Below, in pieces: positions 53,685-62,435 of a DNA stretch of 64,000 bases. A program made the position numbers and the translations under genes. Origin of the DNA: Pseudomonas sp. PB120 (GTDB lineage Bacteria; Pseudomonadota; Gammaproteobacteria; Pseudomonadales; Pseudomonadaceae); assembly GCF_009761815.1 (NCBI RefSeq), contig NZ_RWIN01000141.1:1-64000 (forward strand), written 5' to 3'. Each line of letters starts with the position of its first letter. Positions within the stretch are counted from its first letter, which is position 1. The notes under the pieces are model-generated. The model saw only the letters and a program-made list of their open reading frames with translations, had not been told where the DNA came from and searched no databases.

Positions 53685-54843
53685 CCTGCCGTTGCTGCCC
53701 GATACGCAGACGTTATTCGAAGAAGCCCCCTGCGGATTGGTGGTGACGAAGGAAGACGGCACGATTCTGCGCAGCAACAAGACGTTCAGCCATTCGATCG
53801 GCCTGGAAGCCCAAGCAATCATCGGGCGGCGTTTTCAGGACCTGCTGACCATGGGCGGACGAATTTTCCATCAAACGCATTGGTCGCCCCTGATGCAGAT
53901 GCAGGGTTCGGTCGCCGAGGTAAAGCTCGACCTGGTTCACCATGACAAACACATCGTGTCCATGCTGCTCAACGGCATCCGACGCGAGCACCCTAGCGGT
54001 GCGTTTTATGAGCTGGCACTCTTTGGCACCAAAGATCGCGACAAGTACGAGCGAGAGTTGCTCAACGCCCGCAAAACCGCCGAAGACCTGCTGCGCGAAA
54101 AAACCGCCGCTGAAACAGCCCTGCGGCAGGCTCAGGCCGAGCTGAATATCGCCTATGAAAAGGCCCAGCTTCGCGCCTCGTTTGCCGAACAAATGGTCGC
54201 CATCGTCAGCCACGATCTGAAAAATCCCCTGACGGCCATCAAAATGGCCTCTGACATCCTTGCCCGAGGTGAACGCACCGCCCGGGAAACCAAAATGCTC
54301 GGGCACATCAGCCAGTCGGCTGACCGTGCCGAACGCATGATTGCCGACCTGCTGGACCTGGCATTAACCAGAGTTGGGCAAGGTATTACGATCAGTCCAT
54401 CGACGGTGGATTTGCACGCCTTCGTTGGCGCAAGCGTCGATGAATTGCGCATGGCGTTCCCCGAAGCCGCGTTGTTGCATCAGTGCATGGGGACTGGTAA
54501 TGCCTGCCTGGATGCGGACCGGGTGCAGCAAATCATTGGCAATCTGGTGGCTAACAGCGTGGTTTATGGTGATTTACACCAGCCGATTACGATCACTTCA
54601 CGCATTGAAACAAATCACACCGTTGTATCGGTGCATAACCATGGGCCGGTCATTCCCGAACCGTTGATGGCCGTTCTGTTTGAGCCAATGATCCGGGGAA
54701 CAGAGACCGGCAGCGATGCACGAAGCGTAGGGCTTGGACTTTTCATCGTTCGAGAGATCGTCAGGGCGCATGACGGTGACGTGTCGGTGAGTTCAACGCC
54801 AGAAAGTGGCACCACATTCACCGCGAAATTTCCGAGGGCATGA
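53674..54843 (+). CDS. PAS-domain sensor histidine kinase
   Basis: A 389-residue cytoplasmic sensor kinase: PAS domain at about 8-118 (EEAPCGLVVTKEDGTILRSN), a coiled-coil linker at about 120-170, the H-box IVSHDLKNPLTAIKMASD with phospho-His180, and a HATPase domain (LVANSVVYGD N-box, RSVGLGLFIV G-box). No membrane helix. It begins 11 bases before the end of the RsbQ-like gene, so the two are translationally coupled. There is no response regulator next to it; the signal may be a product of the hydrolase bound by the PAS domain. Confidence 0.9.
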   Translation: MSTDLPLLPDTQTLFEEAPCGLVVTKEDGTILRSNKTFSHSIGLEAQAIIGRRFQDLLTMGGRIFHQTHWSPLMQMQGSVAEVKLDLVHHDKHIVSMLLNGIRREHPSGAFYELALFGTKDRDKYERELLNARKTAEDLLREKTAAETALRQAQAELNIAYEKAQLRASFAEQMVAIVSHDLKNPLTAIKMASDILARGERTARETKMLGHISQSADRAERMIADLLDLALTRVGQGITISPSTVDLHAFVGASVDELRMAFPEAALLHQCMGTGNACLDADRVQQIIGNLVANSVVYGDLHQPITITSRIETNHTVVSVHNHGPVIPEPLMAVLFEPMIRGTETGSDARSVGLGLFIVREIVRAHDGDVSVSSTPESGTTFTAKFPRA

Positions 54844-55141
54844 CTGAATAGGCTGCCCGCTCGGCGTTCAGCTTGGAGTTGTTGAGAGAATCATTTGTGA
54901 CCGGTTCTGCGCCCGTATCCTCGTGCATGGCCTTGAGCGTCACGGCACCGCTACCGGGTTCGAAGTGGCCTGAACGTGCTTTACCCGAGCCACCGGCAGT
55001 TGCCACTCGCGGTGTCGGCGTTCATCGGATTGGTGATCCAGAAGATGAACGCGACAGACATACCGCAGGAGTGACGCTGGATCAGAAGGCCGCCGGCGTT
55101 ATGAGGTTTGCCCGGAAACAGGGTTGGATTCAGCCGGTTTC
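54844..55141. other. Gap without a convincing gene (54844-55341)
   Basis: The 500-base gap between the kinase gene and the CAP protein holds only a GTG-initiated minus-strand frame (54818-55006, low-complexity MATAGGSGKA... start) that overlaps the kinase end and has no ribosome-binding site, and one copy of the dispersed GCGGAC repeat (55142-55173). Confidence 0.3.
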
Positions 55142-55173
55142 GACAGGCAGGAATCGGTCAGAAGCGGACGCAC
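55142..55173. repeat. Dispersed intergenic repeat, copy 2
   Basis: GACAGGCAGGAATCGGTCAG followed by AAGCGGACG matches the copy at 34466-34499 in both its GACAGGC and AAGCGGAC parts. Confidence 0.6.
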
Positions 55174-55341
55174 GACTCCAACGATAAATTCCCCCCTTTG
55201 CTCGTGAAACTTGTGTTGAGGCCCACAGTCTTAGCCCGGCCTCGGAATCCATTTGCGAGCCAACACAGCGAAACGCTCTGCGGTCATTCCTCAGCCCACT
55301 ATCGCCATTACCGTCGTCATCCCATCAGAGCTGCCCGCCTC

Positions 55342-56199
55342 ATGCGCCAGACCGTTCGCTCCTCCTGCGTTTTCTCGCTCTGCCTTATTCCTTTGCTTCC
55401 CCTTCTCGCCAGTCCCGCCCATGCCGGCGGGGAAAGGCAACTGGTGGAGGACATCAACGATTACCGCAGCCAACCGCAGCGCTGCGCTGGGCGCACGGTC
55501 CAGGCCTTGACGCCGTTGGTGGCGAAGTCGAACCTGGCCTTGCCGATCGGCTTTGGAGGCGTCACGCTGGAGACGTTGAAGGATGTCGGCTATCAGGCGG
55601 TGTCTGTACGGACTATCCATCTGGTCGGCGCTGAAGATGCCGAGGAAGCCTTTGACATGCTCCAGAGCCGCTACTGTAGAACCCTGCTCGATACCCAGTT
55701 CGCCGATATTGGCGTGCATCGCGACGAGAGTGAATGGCAGGTGGTGCTGGCGCGGCCCCTCGATGGGCATCTGGATGACCTGCGAGCGGCGGGCAAGACC
55801 TTGCTGGCACAAGTCAACGCGGCACGGGCGAAACCGCGCCTGTGTGGTCGCCAGCGTTTCGCCGCTGCACCGCCACTGACCTGGAATGCCGCCCTGGGTA
55901 CAGCGGCGCAGAGGCACAGCCGGGCAATGGCCAACGACAATTACGCCGCGCACCAGGACCCCAACGGTGATATGCCGTGGGACCGAGCAAAGGCCGCCGG
56001 CTACGGTGGCCGGCAGATCGGAGAGAACATCGCCGCCGGGCAGCGTTCGCCGGGCAAGGCTATGGAAAGCTGGCTGGCCAGCCCCGGGCATTGCGCCAAT
56101 CTGATGAACCCGATGTTTACCCAGGTTGGCGCGGCCTATGCCGCGAACTCGCGTAGCGACAATGGCGTCTATTGGACGATGCTGTTCGGCGCGAAATGA
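55342..56199 (+). CDS. Secreted protein with a complete and a degenerate CAP (SCP/PR-1) domain
   Basis: A 285-residue exported protein (signal peptide ending near SPAHAG, residue 29). Residues 148-285 form a CAP domain: LLAQVNAARAKPRLCG, then AQRHSRAMANDNYAAH with His192 and His204, and IGENIAAGQRSP, and the ending GVYWTMLFG. Residues 30-147 repeat this layout: QLVEDINDYRSQPQRCAG, later GYQAVSVRTIHLVG and the VVLARPL strand, but the central helices and histidines are lost. Bacterial CAP proteins are secreted and of uncertain function. The ATG at 55342 is chosen for the signal peptide; it has a weak ribosome-binding site. Confidence 0.8.
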   Translation: MRQTVRSSCVFSLCLIPLLPLLASPAHAGGERQLVEDINDYRSQPQRCAGRTVQALTPLVAKSNLALPIGFGGVTLETLKDVGYQAVSVRTIHLVGAEDAEEAFDMLQSRYCRTLLDTQFADIGVHRDESEWQVVLARPLDGHLDDLRAAGKTLLAQVNAARAKPRLCGRQRFAAAPPLTWNAALGTAAQRHSRAMANDNYAAHQDPNGDMPWDRAKAAGYGGRQIGENIAAGQRSPGKAMESWLASPGHCANLMNPMFTQVGAAYAANSRSDNGVYWTMLFGAK

Positions 56200-56469
56200 G
56201 GAGATGGGGGGCACCTGTTAGCCGGTCCTGCGTCAAGATCAAGCACGCCAGCCACTTCAGCTTTTTGTCGATGTGCAAACCTGGCGCGGTGGCGCTGCTC
56301 GAAGAAGACGCACCCGGCGATGGCATGATTTGCTGGCGCAGACATTTCGCAACTGAAGGACATTCGAGCCTGCTCCACCGAGCGGTGACTGGCAGACGAG
56401 TAACGAGTGAATTCTTGTGCTAAACCTCAAGGATCCAACTCACCGCTCACGACCGTTGGGGCAAGCCAA

Positions 56470-57879
56470 ATGTTGAACATCAAGATGCTGAAAGCAGCCA
56501 CCTGTGCGTCTGCATTAGCCGCTCTGCTCCCACTGTCAGGGGTACGTGCCGAGTCGGGGATTACCCCTGAACAAGCGCACTCAATAGGCATCGACGCTTA
56601 CACCTACCTCTACCCGCTGTTGTCGATGGACATCACCCGCAAGCAGTTCACCAACATCGAGCCCGGCAAGGAGATTGGCAAAGGCCCGATGAATATGTTC
56701 GTGAACTTGCCCAAGTATCCGCCCGCCGACTTCAAGGGGGTGGTGCGGCCTAATTTCGACACGCTCTACTCCACCGCGTGGCTGGACCTTACCAAGGAAC
56801 CCTTGGTGATCTCCGCGCCGGACACCGACGGACGTTTCTACCTTTTGCCGATGCTCGACATGTGGACCGATGTCTTTGCGTCCCCCGGCTGGCGCACAAC
56901 CGGCACCCAGGCGGGCAATTTCCTGGTGACCCCACCCGGTTGGAGCGGCACTGTTCCGGAGGGGTTTACGCAGCTGCCCGCACCGACGCCTTACGTCTGG
57001 ATCATCGGCCGTACCAAGACTGACGGGGAGGCGGATTACCCGGCGGTGCAAAAGATCCAGGCCGGCTACAAAGTCACCCCACTCTCGCACTGGGGCAAGG
57101 CAGCAGAGCCGACGACAGTGCAGATCGATACAAGCGTGGACATGAAAACCCCACCCAAGGCGCAGGTCGACTCCATGTCGGCCGCCCAGTACTTTGCCTA
57201 CGCCGCCGAATTGCTCAAGCTCAATCCCACGCACAGTACTGACCTGCCTATCGTGGCGCAGATGAAAAAAATAGGCCTGGAACCCGGCAAGAGTTTTGAT
57301 ATCGACAAGATCGATCCGGCGCTGAAGCAAGCGCTTGAGACGGTGCCGGCCGAAGCGCAAGCGCTCATGAAATGGAAGGTGGCGACGCTTGCCAGAATCA
57401 GCAATGGCTGGTCAATGAACACCGATACGATGGGGGTCTACGGCAACTACTACCTCAAGCGCGCCATCGTCGCGCAACAAGGCCTCGGCGCTAACCTGCC
57501 GGAGGATGCGATCTACCCGTTGAACCTCGCCGATGACACTGGAAAGCCGCTCGATGGCGCCAACAAATACACGCTCCACTTCGACAAAGGTGAAACTCCA
57601 CCCGTCAACGCGTTCTGGTCTGTCACGCTGTACGACAGTGACGGCTTCCAGGTAGGGAATGTGCTCAATCGCTTTGCCGTCAGCAGCTGGATGCCATTCA
57701 AGAGCAACGCAGACGGGTCGCTCGACCTGTACTTCCAACACGAGAGCCCCGGTAAAGACAAGGAATCCAATTGGCTGCCTGCGCCCGAAGGGGCCTTCAA
57801 CCTGACCATGCGTCTTTATGGCCCGAAGGCAGACGCCCTCACCGGCAAATGGAATCCGCCAGCGGTCAAGCGGATGTAG
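56470..57879 (+). CDS. DUF1254/DUF1214-domain exported protein
   Basis: A 469-residue exported protein: signal peptide (MLNIKMLKAATCASALAALL, cleaved near VRAES), DUF1254 at about 60-190 (VVRPNFDTLYSTAWLDL; DGRFYLLPMLDMWTDVFAS) and DUF1214 near the C-terminus (YTLHFDKGETPPVNAFWSVT, LYFQHESPG). Both are beta-rich domains found together in bacterial exported proteins without known function. The frame is open to 56407, but the Met at 56470 makes the signal peptide. A TetR remnant lies just downstream on the other strand, and a terminator follows at 58066. Confidence 0.82.
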   Translation: MLNIKMLKAATCASALAALLPLSGVRAESGITPEQAHSIGIDAYTYLYPLLSMDITRKQFTNIEPGKEIGKGPMNMFVNLPKYPPADFKGVVRPNFDTLYSTAWLDLTKEPLVISAPDTDGRFYLLPMLDMWTDVFASPGWRTTGTQAGNFLVTPPGWSGTVPEGFTQLPAPTPYVWIIGRTKTDGEADYPAVQKIQAGYKVTPLSHWGKAAEPTTVQIDTSVDMKTPPKAQVDSMSAAQYFAYAAELLKLNPTHSTDLPIVAQMKKIGLEPGKSFDIDKIDPALKQALETVPAEAQALMKWKVATLARISNGWSMNTDTMGVYGNYYLKRAIVAQQGLGANLPEDAIYPLNLADDTGKPLDGANKYTLHFDKGETPPVNAFWSVTLYDSDGFQVGNVLNRFAVSSWMPFKSNADGSLDLYFQHESPGKDKESNWLPAPEGAFNLTMRLYGPKADALTGKWNPPAVKRM

Positions 57880-57924
57880 GCGATCAGTCAGACCACTCGT
57901 AACCGGCGCCTGTCTGTTGCGCTT

Positions 57925-58010
57925 TCAGGCGGGCTTGCGAATGCCATTGAACAGCAGCTCGATAAAGCGCCTGACATTCTGTCGCCTGCGCCGATGAACA
58001 TCGAACGCGC
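57925..58010 (-). pseudogene. C-terminal remnant of a TetR-family regulator
   Basis: In one minus-strand frame the translation reads VHRRRRQNVRRFIELLFNGI followed by RKPA and a stop, which is the usual end of a TetR/AcrR regulator. The frame is closed by a stop codon about 10 codons further upstream, and no DNA-binding part is present. It therefore looks like a gene relic next to the DUF1254 gene. Confidence 0.4.
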
Positions 58011-58065
58011 GATCACGCGATCACGCGCAGCTGGAGCAAAATCAATTCCGGCACTTGAAGCCAGA

Positions 58066-58103
58066 GCCCCGCCTCACTGAGAAGTGAGGCGGGGCGTTTT
58101 TTG
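58066..58103 (+). terminator. Rho-independent terminator
   Basis: GCCCCGCCTCAC and GTGAGGCGGGGC form a perfect 12-base-pair stem, followed by GTTTTTTG. It terminates transcription from the DUF1254 side. Confidence 0.9.
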
Positions 58104-58276
58104 AGGTGCTCAGACAGAAAGCGGCCAGGAGCAACCTATGGCAATGCCTTGCCGCTCTCGGCAAGCTTGTGCTGCCGACTCCCCCCAGCGACCCGCCAAC
58201 GCCCTGAAAAACAAGGCACCAAGCGAATGGCCTGACTTTTGCTCTGCTACCGGGTTACCAACCAAGGAGTGTCAAT

Positions 58277-58696
58277 ATGATCGGAAGCAACTTACCTGCG
58301 CTGCCCTACGTCGATGGGCTCAGAAAGTCTTTGGAGAGTGGCAAGGTGACCGCCGGCAGGATCGAAGTCGCCAATGCGACAGCGGACGTCCAGGCACAGA
58401 TCGATAAAGGTTTTCGCGAGTCAGAACGCGATCTGGAGCAGCTCAAAGCACGCTTCAAATTCGACCCAGACGCGGCAATGTACGACGCGAAAGGCAACAC
58501 CATCGAACAGCCCGATGTGCAGTCCCTCAGCAAAAGCGACGCTTCGTCTGTCCCGGACAGCCTCCAGCCGCTGATCGAGATCGAACTCACAGACGAGAAA
58601 GCCTTCAACGCTGACAATGGGGTCTTATCGATTACCAGCGCTGCGGTTTATCAGAAGTGGTTGCTGGCTCGTGGGAGCGTTGATGTGTCTGTGTAG
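58277..58696 (+). CDS. Hypothetical protein
   Basis: A 139-residue soluble protein beginning MIGSNLPALPYVDGLRKSLE. It is charged and helix-rich (FRESERDLEQLKARF) with no signal peptide, membrane segment or recognised family. AAGGAG lies at a good distance before the ATG, which supports it as a real gene. It follows a strong terminator and precedes an imperfect inverted repeat (58711-58750). Function unknown. Confidence 0.6.
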   Translation: MIGSNLPALPYVDGLRKSLESGKVTAGRIEVANATADVQAQIDKGFRESERDLEQLKARFKFDPDAAMYDAKGNTIEQPDVQSLSKSDASSVPDSLQPLIEIELTDEKAFNADNGVLSITSAAVYQKWLLARGSVDVSV

Positions 58697-58710
58697 GTGT
58701 CCATAGGACA

Positions 58711-58750
58711 TTTATCGATAGGCCGGTGAGAGGCGGCCTATCGCGATAAA
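58711..58750. repeat. Imperfect inverted repeat, possible terminator
   Basis: TTTATCGATAGGCCG and CGGCCTATCGCGATAAA pair across an 8-base spacer with one bulge. It starts 14 bases after the stop codon at 58696 and could end that transcript. Confidence 0.55.
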
Positions 58751-58772
58751 CAGCCATCGGCCAAAAGCGGAC
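58751..58772. repeat. Dispersed intergenic repeat, copy 3
   Basis: CAGCCATCGGCCAAAAGCGG followed by AC matches the core of the copy at 34466-34499. Confidence 0.6.
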
Positions 58773-58925
58773 CCTCCCCTCAGGGCGTCTAATCGATAGC
58801 GCTGATGATTACTATCGAAAGGCCCGCCTGTTTGGTTGCCAAAACCGACTCCTATAATCGCTTCCGATTCTCCCCCCGCTTTCCCCGCCTGTTTTCAGGC
58901 GACATTCCCCTTGGAACCCAGCACC

Positions 58926-60152
58926 ATGCCAAGCGCCAACCAGCCCCATCACGGCCTGCCCGAACATAATCAACAAAGTGTCAAACAGCAGTGGCTGGCG
59001 ATTCTCTCGGTCGCCGTGGGTGCCTTCGCCTTGGTCACCAGCGAGTTTCTTCCGGTGGGCGTACTCAACGATGTCGCCAGCGACCTCGGTATCAGTGCAG
59101 GACACGCCGGTCTGATGGTGACCCTGCCCGGCATAGCGGCTGCCCTCGCCGCCCCCTTGCTGTCTCTGGGCATTGGTGCCTCGGACCGTCGCTATCTGCT
59201 TATCGGCTTGACGCTACTGATGGTCATCGCCAACTCGGTCGTGGCCTACGCCAGCGACTTCAGCCTGCTGCTGTTCGGTCGCGTACTCCTGGGCATCAGC
59301 ATTGGCGGTTTCTGGGCGACTGCCATTGCCCTCAGCGGCCGCTTGGCTCCCAAGGGAGTTGGCGTAGCTCAGGCGACCTCGATCATCATGGTCGGTGTGA
59401 CCTTGGCCACCGTCTTGGGCGTGCCCGTAGGTACTTGGCTGAGTGGGCTGATGGGTTGGCGCATGACCTTCCTTATCACCGCGCTGCTGGGCGTGCCGGT
59501 GCTACTGGCGCAGATTTTCCTGCTACCGCGGCTCAACCCGGACAAGGCCATTCGCATCAGTGACCTCCCGGCCTTGTTTATCAATCCACAAGCTCGGGTC
59601 GGGTTGATCGCTGTGTTGCTGATTGGCCTGGCGCACTTTGCCGCGTACACCTACGTCGCCCCCTTCTTCAAACAAAGTGCAGGCTTCGATGGGCCGACTA
59701 TTGGCTCACTGCTGCTGCTCTATGGCGTGGCAGGGGTAATGGGTAATATTTTCGCCGGTTTCGCCGCCAACCGTAGCGTGCGGCACACCCTGTTGCTGGT
59801 CGCATTGATGATCGGCAGCAGCACCGCCCTGTTCCCCCACTTCGCCACCAGCATGACCGGCGCAGCGATGCTGATCGCGCTCTGGGGCTTTGCCTTCGGC
59901 GCCTTCCCGGCCTGCGCCAGTATCTGGATGTTTGTCGTAGCGCCCAAGGATGTCGAACGTGGCATGCCACTCTTTGTCGCCATGTTCCAGGTCATTATTG
60001 CGTTGGGCTCGTTCTTCGGCGGGCAGATCGTCGACCAACTGGGCAGCTCGGTGCTGCTGAGTTTAGCTACGGGCTTGGTAGGCTGCGGTTTTGTAACGGT
60101 ACTTGTGTTGGGGCGTAACGTCAGTAATAACCTGGCGGCCCAGCCCTGCTAG
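58926..60152 (+). CDS. MFS efflux transporter, SotB/sugar-efflux type
   Basis: A 408-residue, 12-helix MFS protein of the drug:H+ antiporter/sugar efflux group. Marks include GAFALVTSEFLPVGVLNDVA in helix 1 (the SEFLPVGLL pattern of SotB and AraJ), the LGIGASDRRYLLIG loop and GFWATAIALSGRLAPKG in helix 4-5. The frame reaches back to 58836, but the ATG at 58926 gives the standard short N-tail. It lies just before an AraC remnant that probably regulated it once. Substrate unknown. Confidence 0.85.
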   Translation: MPSANQPHHGLPEHNQQSVKQQWLAILSVAVGAFALVTSEFLPVGVLNDVASDLGISAGHAGLMVTLPGIAAALAAPLLSLGIGASDRRYLLIGLTLLMVIANSVVAYASDFSLLLFGRVLLGISIGGFWATAIALSGRLAPKGVGVAQATSIIMVGVTLATVLGVPVGTWLSGLMGWRMTFLITALLGVPVLLAQIFLLPRLNPDKAIRISDLPALFINPQARVGLIAVLLIGLAHFAAYTYVAPFFKQSAGFDGPTIGSLLLLYGVAGVMGNIFAGFAANRSVRHTLLLVALMIGSSTALFPHFATSMTGAAMLIALWGFAFGAFPACASIWMFVVAPKDVERGMPLFVAMFQVIIALGSFFGGQIVDQLGSSVLLSLATGLVGCGFVTVLVLGRNVSNNLAAQPC

Positions 60153-60168
60153 CCGGATGACGGGTTTC

Positions 60169-60196
60169 GGCTTACGGCCAGAAGCGGACATGTCCC
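60169..60196. repeat. Dispersed intergenic repeat, copy 4, at a gene breakpoint
   Basis: GGCCAGAAGCGGACATGTCC matches the GCGGAC core of the other copies. It lies directly in front of an AraC gene fragment, suggesting that recombination or insertion here removed the AraC N-terminus. Confidence 0.5.
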
Positions 60197-60248
60197 GCAT
60201 CGTTTTTTACAAGTCAGTAAGCCATGTACGGAACCGCTCTCAGCGAAC

Positions 60249-60488
60249 GTGTCGGCCTTATACCGCCATTACAAAGCGGTGACCAACTTGAGCCCGCTGC
60301 AGTATCAGAAGCGCGTTCGGCTGCTCCAAGTCTGCACGCTGTTGGTGGCCAGCGCCAAAAGCGTCACCACAGCGGCAGTTGAAGTGGGCTGTGAAAGCCG
60401 TACCCAGTTCAGCCACGATTACGCCCGTGTTTTGGACATGTCACCTGCGCGGGATGTCGCAAGGATTTTGGCGAAAACACGGGCTTAG
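60249..60488 (+). pseudogene. AraC-family regulator remnant (C-terminal helix-turn-helix only)
   Basis: A 79-codon frame matches the last third of an AraC regulator: MSALYRHYKAVTNLSPLQYQ, KRVRLLQ, then a second helix-turn-helix VEVGCESRTQFSHDYARVL. Normal AraC proteins have about 300 residues; no sensor domain lies upstream, where a dispersed repeat is found at 60169-60196. Isolated HTH fragments can be stable but it is most simply a relic of the regulator of the neighbouring MFS or SDR gene. It converges on an SDR gene 5 bases away. Confidence 0.65.
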
Positions 60489-60493
60489 GCCAT

Positions 60494-61243
60494 TTAGCTG
60501 TTTTGGCCACCATCCACATTCAAGGTGGTGCCGGTAATATACGCGGCGTCAGGCCCGACCAAAAATGCAACTGCACCGGCCACTTCTTCAGGCTGGCCGT
60601 AGCGACCCAGTGCTGTCATCTGTTTAACCATCGCGGCCACTTCACTGGTCTCGGGGTTCATCTGGGTATTGATCGGCCCCGGCTGCACGGTATTAACGGT
60701 GATATGACGCTCACCCAGATCCCGCGCCCAACCACGACTATAAGCAGCAACCGCCGCCTTGCTCGCGGCGTAGTCAGCGATACCTGGGAAAGGCGCACGA
60801 CTGGCAAACATGGTGCCGATAGAAACAATTCGTCCACCGTTAGCTAACAGCGGCACCGCCGCACGAACGGCAGCGACAACGCCACCGACATTGACGGCCT
60901 GCTGGCGGTCAAGCTCGGCGATATTCGCCTGCGGGTCACCAATTGCGCCAGTAACAAACACGCCGGCGCTGTTCACCAGAATATCCAGACGACCAAAGTG
61001 TGCGTGTACGTGGTTGACCATCGCAGCGACCGCGCTGGCGTCCGCCTGATCGGCAACCAGGGCCAACGCCTGAACACCCAGCGATTCGATGTGATGGACC
61101 ACCGCACGGGCCTGCTCCGCTGATGCGGCGTAGCTGAACGCCACATCAGCACCTTCAGCGGCCAGACGTTTGGCAATGGCGGCACCAATACCACGTGAAC
61201 CGCCGGTAACCAATGCAACTTTACCTGCCAGGGATTTGCTCAT
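60494..61243 (-). CDS. Short-chain dehydrogenase/reductase (SDR), FabG-like
   Basis: A 249-residue classical SDR oxidoreductase using NAD(P)H. TGGSRGIG (13-20) binds the cofactor, NSAG (91-94) follows strand beta-4, and the catalytic Tyr158-x3-Lys162 reads YAASK. The GRIVSIGTM segment holds the catalytic Ser region. The C-terminus GTTLNVDGGQNS is the usual end. The substrate cannot be read. It is divergent from a LysR gene with a palindromic operator-like site between them. The ATG at 61243 follows AACAGGAACA. Confidence 0.9.
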   Translation of the reverse strand: MSKSLAGKVALVTGGSRGIGAAIAKRLAAEGADVAFSYAASAEQARAVVHHIESLGVQALALVADQADASAVAAMVNHVHAHFGRLDILVNSAGVFVTGAIGDPQANIAELDRQQAVNVGGVVAAVRAAVPLLANGGRIVSIGTMFASRAPFPGIADYAASKAAVAAYSRGWARDLGERHITVNTVQPGPINTQMNPETSEVAAMVKQMTALGRYGQPEEVAGAVAFLVGPDAAYITGTTLNVDGGQNS

Positions 61244-61316
61244 GATGTGTTCCTGTTTAGTGAGGGGCTCGTCGCGAATGACGAACCGTGCCGCCACACT
61301 AGCTACCACCATGAAA

Positions 61317-61366
61317 GTGATAAACTGACAATAGCTGTATGCACTATCACCAATTTGGTGATAAAC
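61317..61366. promoter_or_regulatory. Candidate LysR operator with a 19-base palindrome
   Basis: TATCACCAATTTGGTGATA at 61345-61363 is a perfect palindrome around a central base. GTGATAAAC occurs at 61317-61325 and again at 61358-61366. The sites lie in the divergent gap between the SDR and LysR genes. Confidence 0.55.
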
Positions 61367-61399
61367 GTGCTTCTTCTGATTCCCCAAACGGTGCCCGCG

Positions 61400-62311
61400 G
61401 TGGACTACTTTCTTGCCGTACAAGCGTTCAATCGCATTGTCGAAACCGGCAGCTTCGTCAAAGCGGCAATGCAAATGGACCTGCACCCCAATGCCGTGAC
61501 CAAGCTGGTGCAAGCGCTGGAATCCCACCTGCGAGTAAAGTTGCTCAACCGCACCACACGGCGGGTCACACTGACCAACGAGGGAGGCGTCTATTACGAG
61601 CAAATGAGCCGGGTGCTTGACCGCTGGCTAGAGGTTGAAGCGGAAATTGCAGTTATCCAGTCGGCCCCGAAAGGCAAAGTTCGTATCGATATGGGCACCA
61701 CCATCGCGACGCTATTGGTGATACCGGCGCTGCCTGAGTTTCACGACCGGTATCCGCAGGTTCAGATTGATATTGGAGCGAGCGATCGCACAGCAGACCT
61801 TGCCAGCGAAAACATTGACTGCGTGATTCGCGGGGGCATCCTGCAAGACTCCTCGCTGATTGCGCGTCGCCTGGGCAGCCTGCCATTTGTAACCTGCGCA
61901 ACGCCGGCCTACCTGGCAGCTCACGGCGTGCCCTGCCACCCGCGTGAACTGGAAGAAGGGCATGCGCTGGTCCGTTACTTTTTCCCAGGCTCGGGAAGGC
62001 AAAACAACCTTGAGTTCACCAAGGGCGATGAGCACGTCACCGTGCAAGGCCGATACGTAGTCGCAGTCAACGACAGCAACGCTTACCTCGCAGCAGGCCT
62101 TGCCGGATTAGGGGTGATTCATACGTTACGGTTTATGGCACAACCGCAAATCGACGCAGGCACGTTTGTCCCGGTGTTGCAGGATTGGCAGTCCGAGCCC
62201 AACCCGCTGTCGATCGTGTACATGCCCAACCGACATCTGAGCGTTCGTGTACGCGCATTTGTCGATTGGCTGGTGGACCATTTCGCAGCCCACCCACATG
62301 TGTTGCCCTGA
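61400..62311 (+). CDS. LysR-type regulator
   Basis: A 303-residue LysR protein with winged helix at residues 1-60 (VDYFLAVQAFNRIVETGSFV, then LHPNAVTKLVQALESHLRVK) and an effector domain from about 88. This group usually regulates an adjacent oxidoreductase. No ATG fits; GTG at 61400 gives the classic MDYFLAVQAFNRI start, and a GTG at 61391 is an alternative. It is divergent from the SDR gene at 60494-61243, with a palindromic site in the gap. Confidence 0.82.
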   Translation: MDYFLAVQAFNRIVETGSFVKAAMQMDLHPNAVTKLVQALESHLRVKLLNRTTRRVTLTNEGGVYYEQMSRVLDRWLEVEAEIAVIQSAPKGKVRIDMGTTIATLLVIPALPEFHDRYPQVQIDIGASDRTADLASENIDCVIRGGILQDSSLIARRLGSLPFVTCATPAYLAAHGVPCHPRELEEGHALVRYFFPGSGRQNNLEFTKGDEHVTVQGRYVVAVNDSNAYLAAGLAGLGVIHTLRFMAQPQIDAGTFVPVLQDWQSEPNPLSIVYMPNRHLSVRVRAFVDWLVDHFAAHPHVLP

Positions 62312-62435
62312 GCTGCAACCGGAGGAATCGAGCAACGATCCACAACGTGGCGCCCAAAGTACCTGGGCGTCCTTGTCGGAAACCTGAGGGCATACAGGCG
62401 TACGTTACCGAACGCCTGTGGTTATCCGGCAGATT

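Noticed and set aside
54818..55006. GTG-initiated 62-codon frame
   Set aside because: Overlaps the kinase end, no ribosome-binding site and no family.
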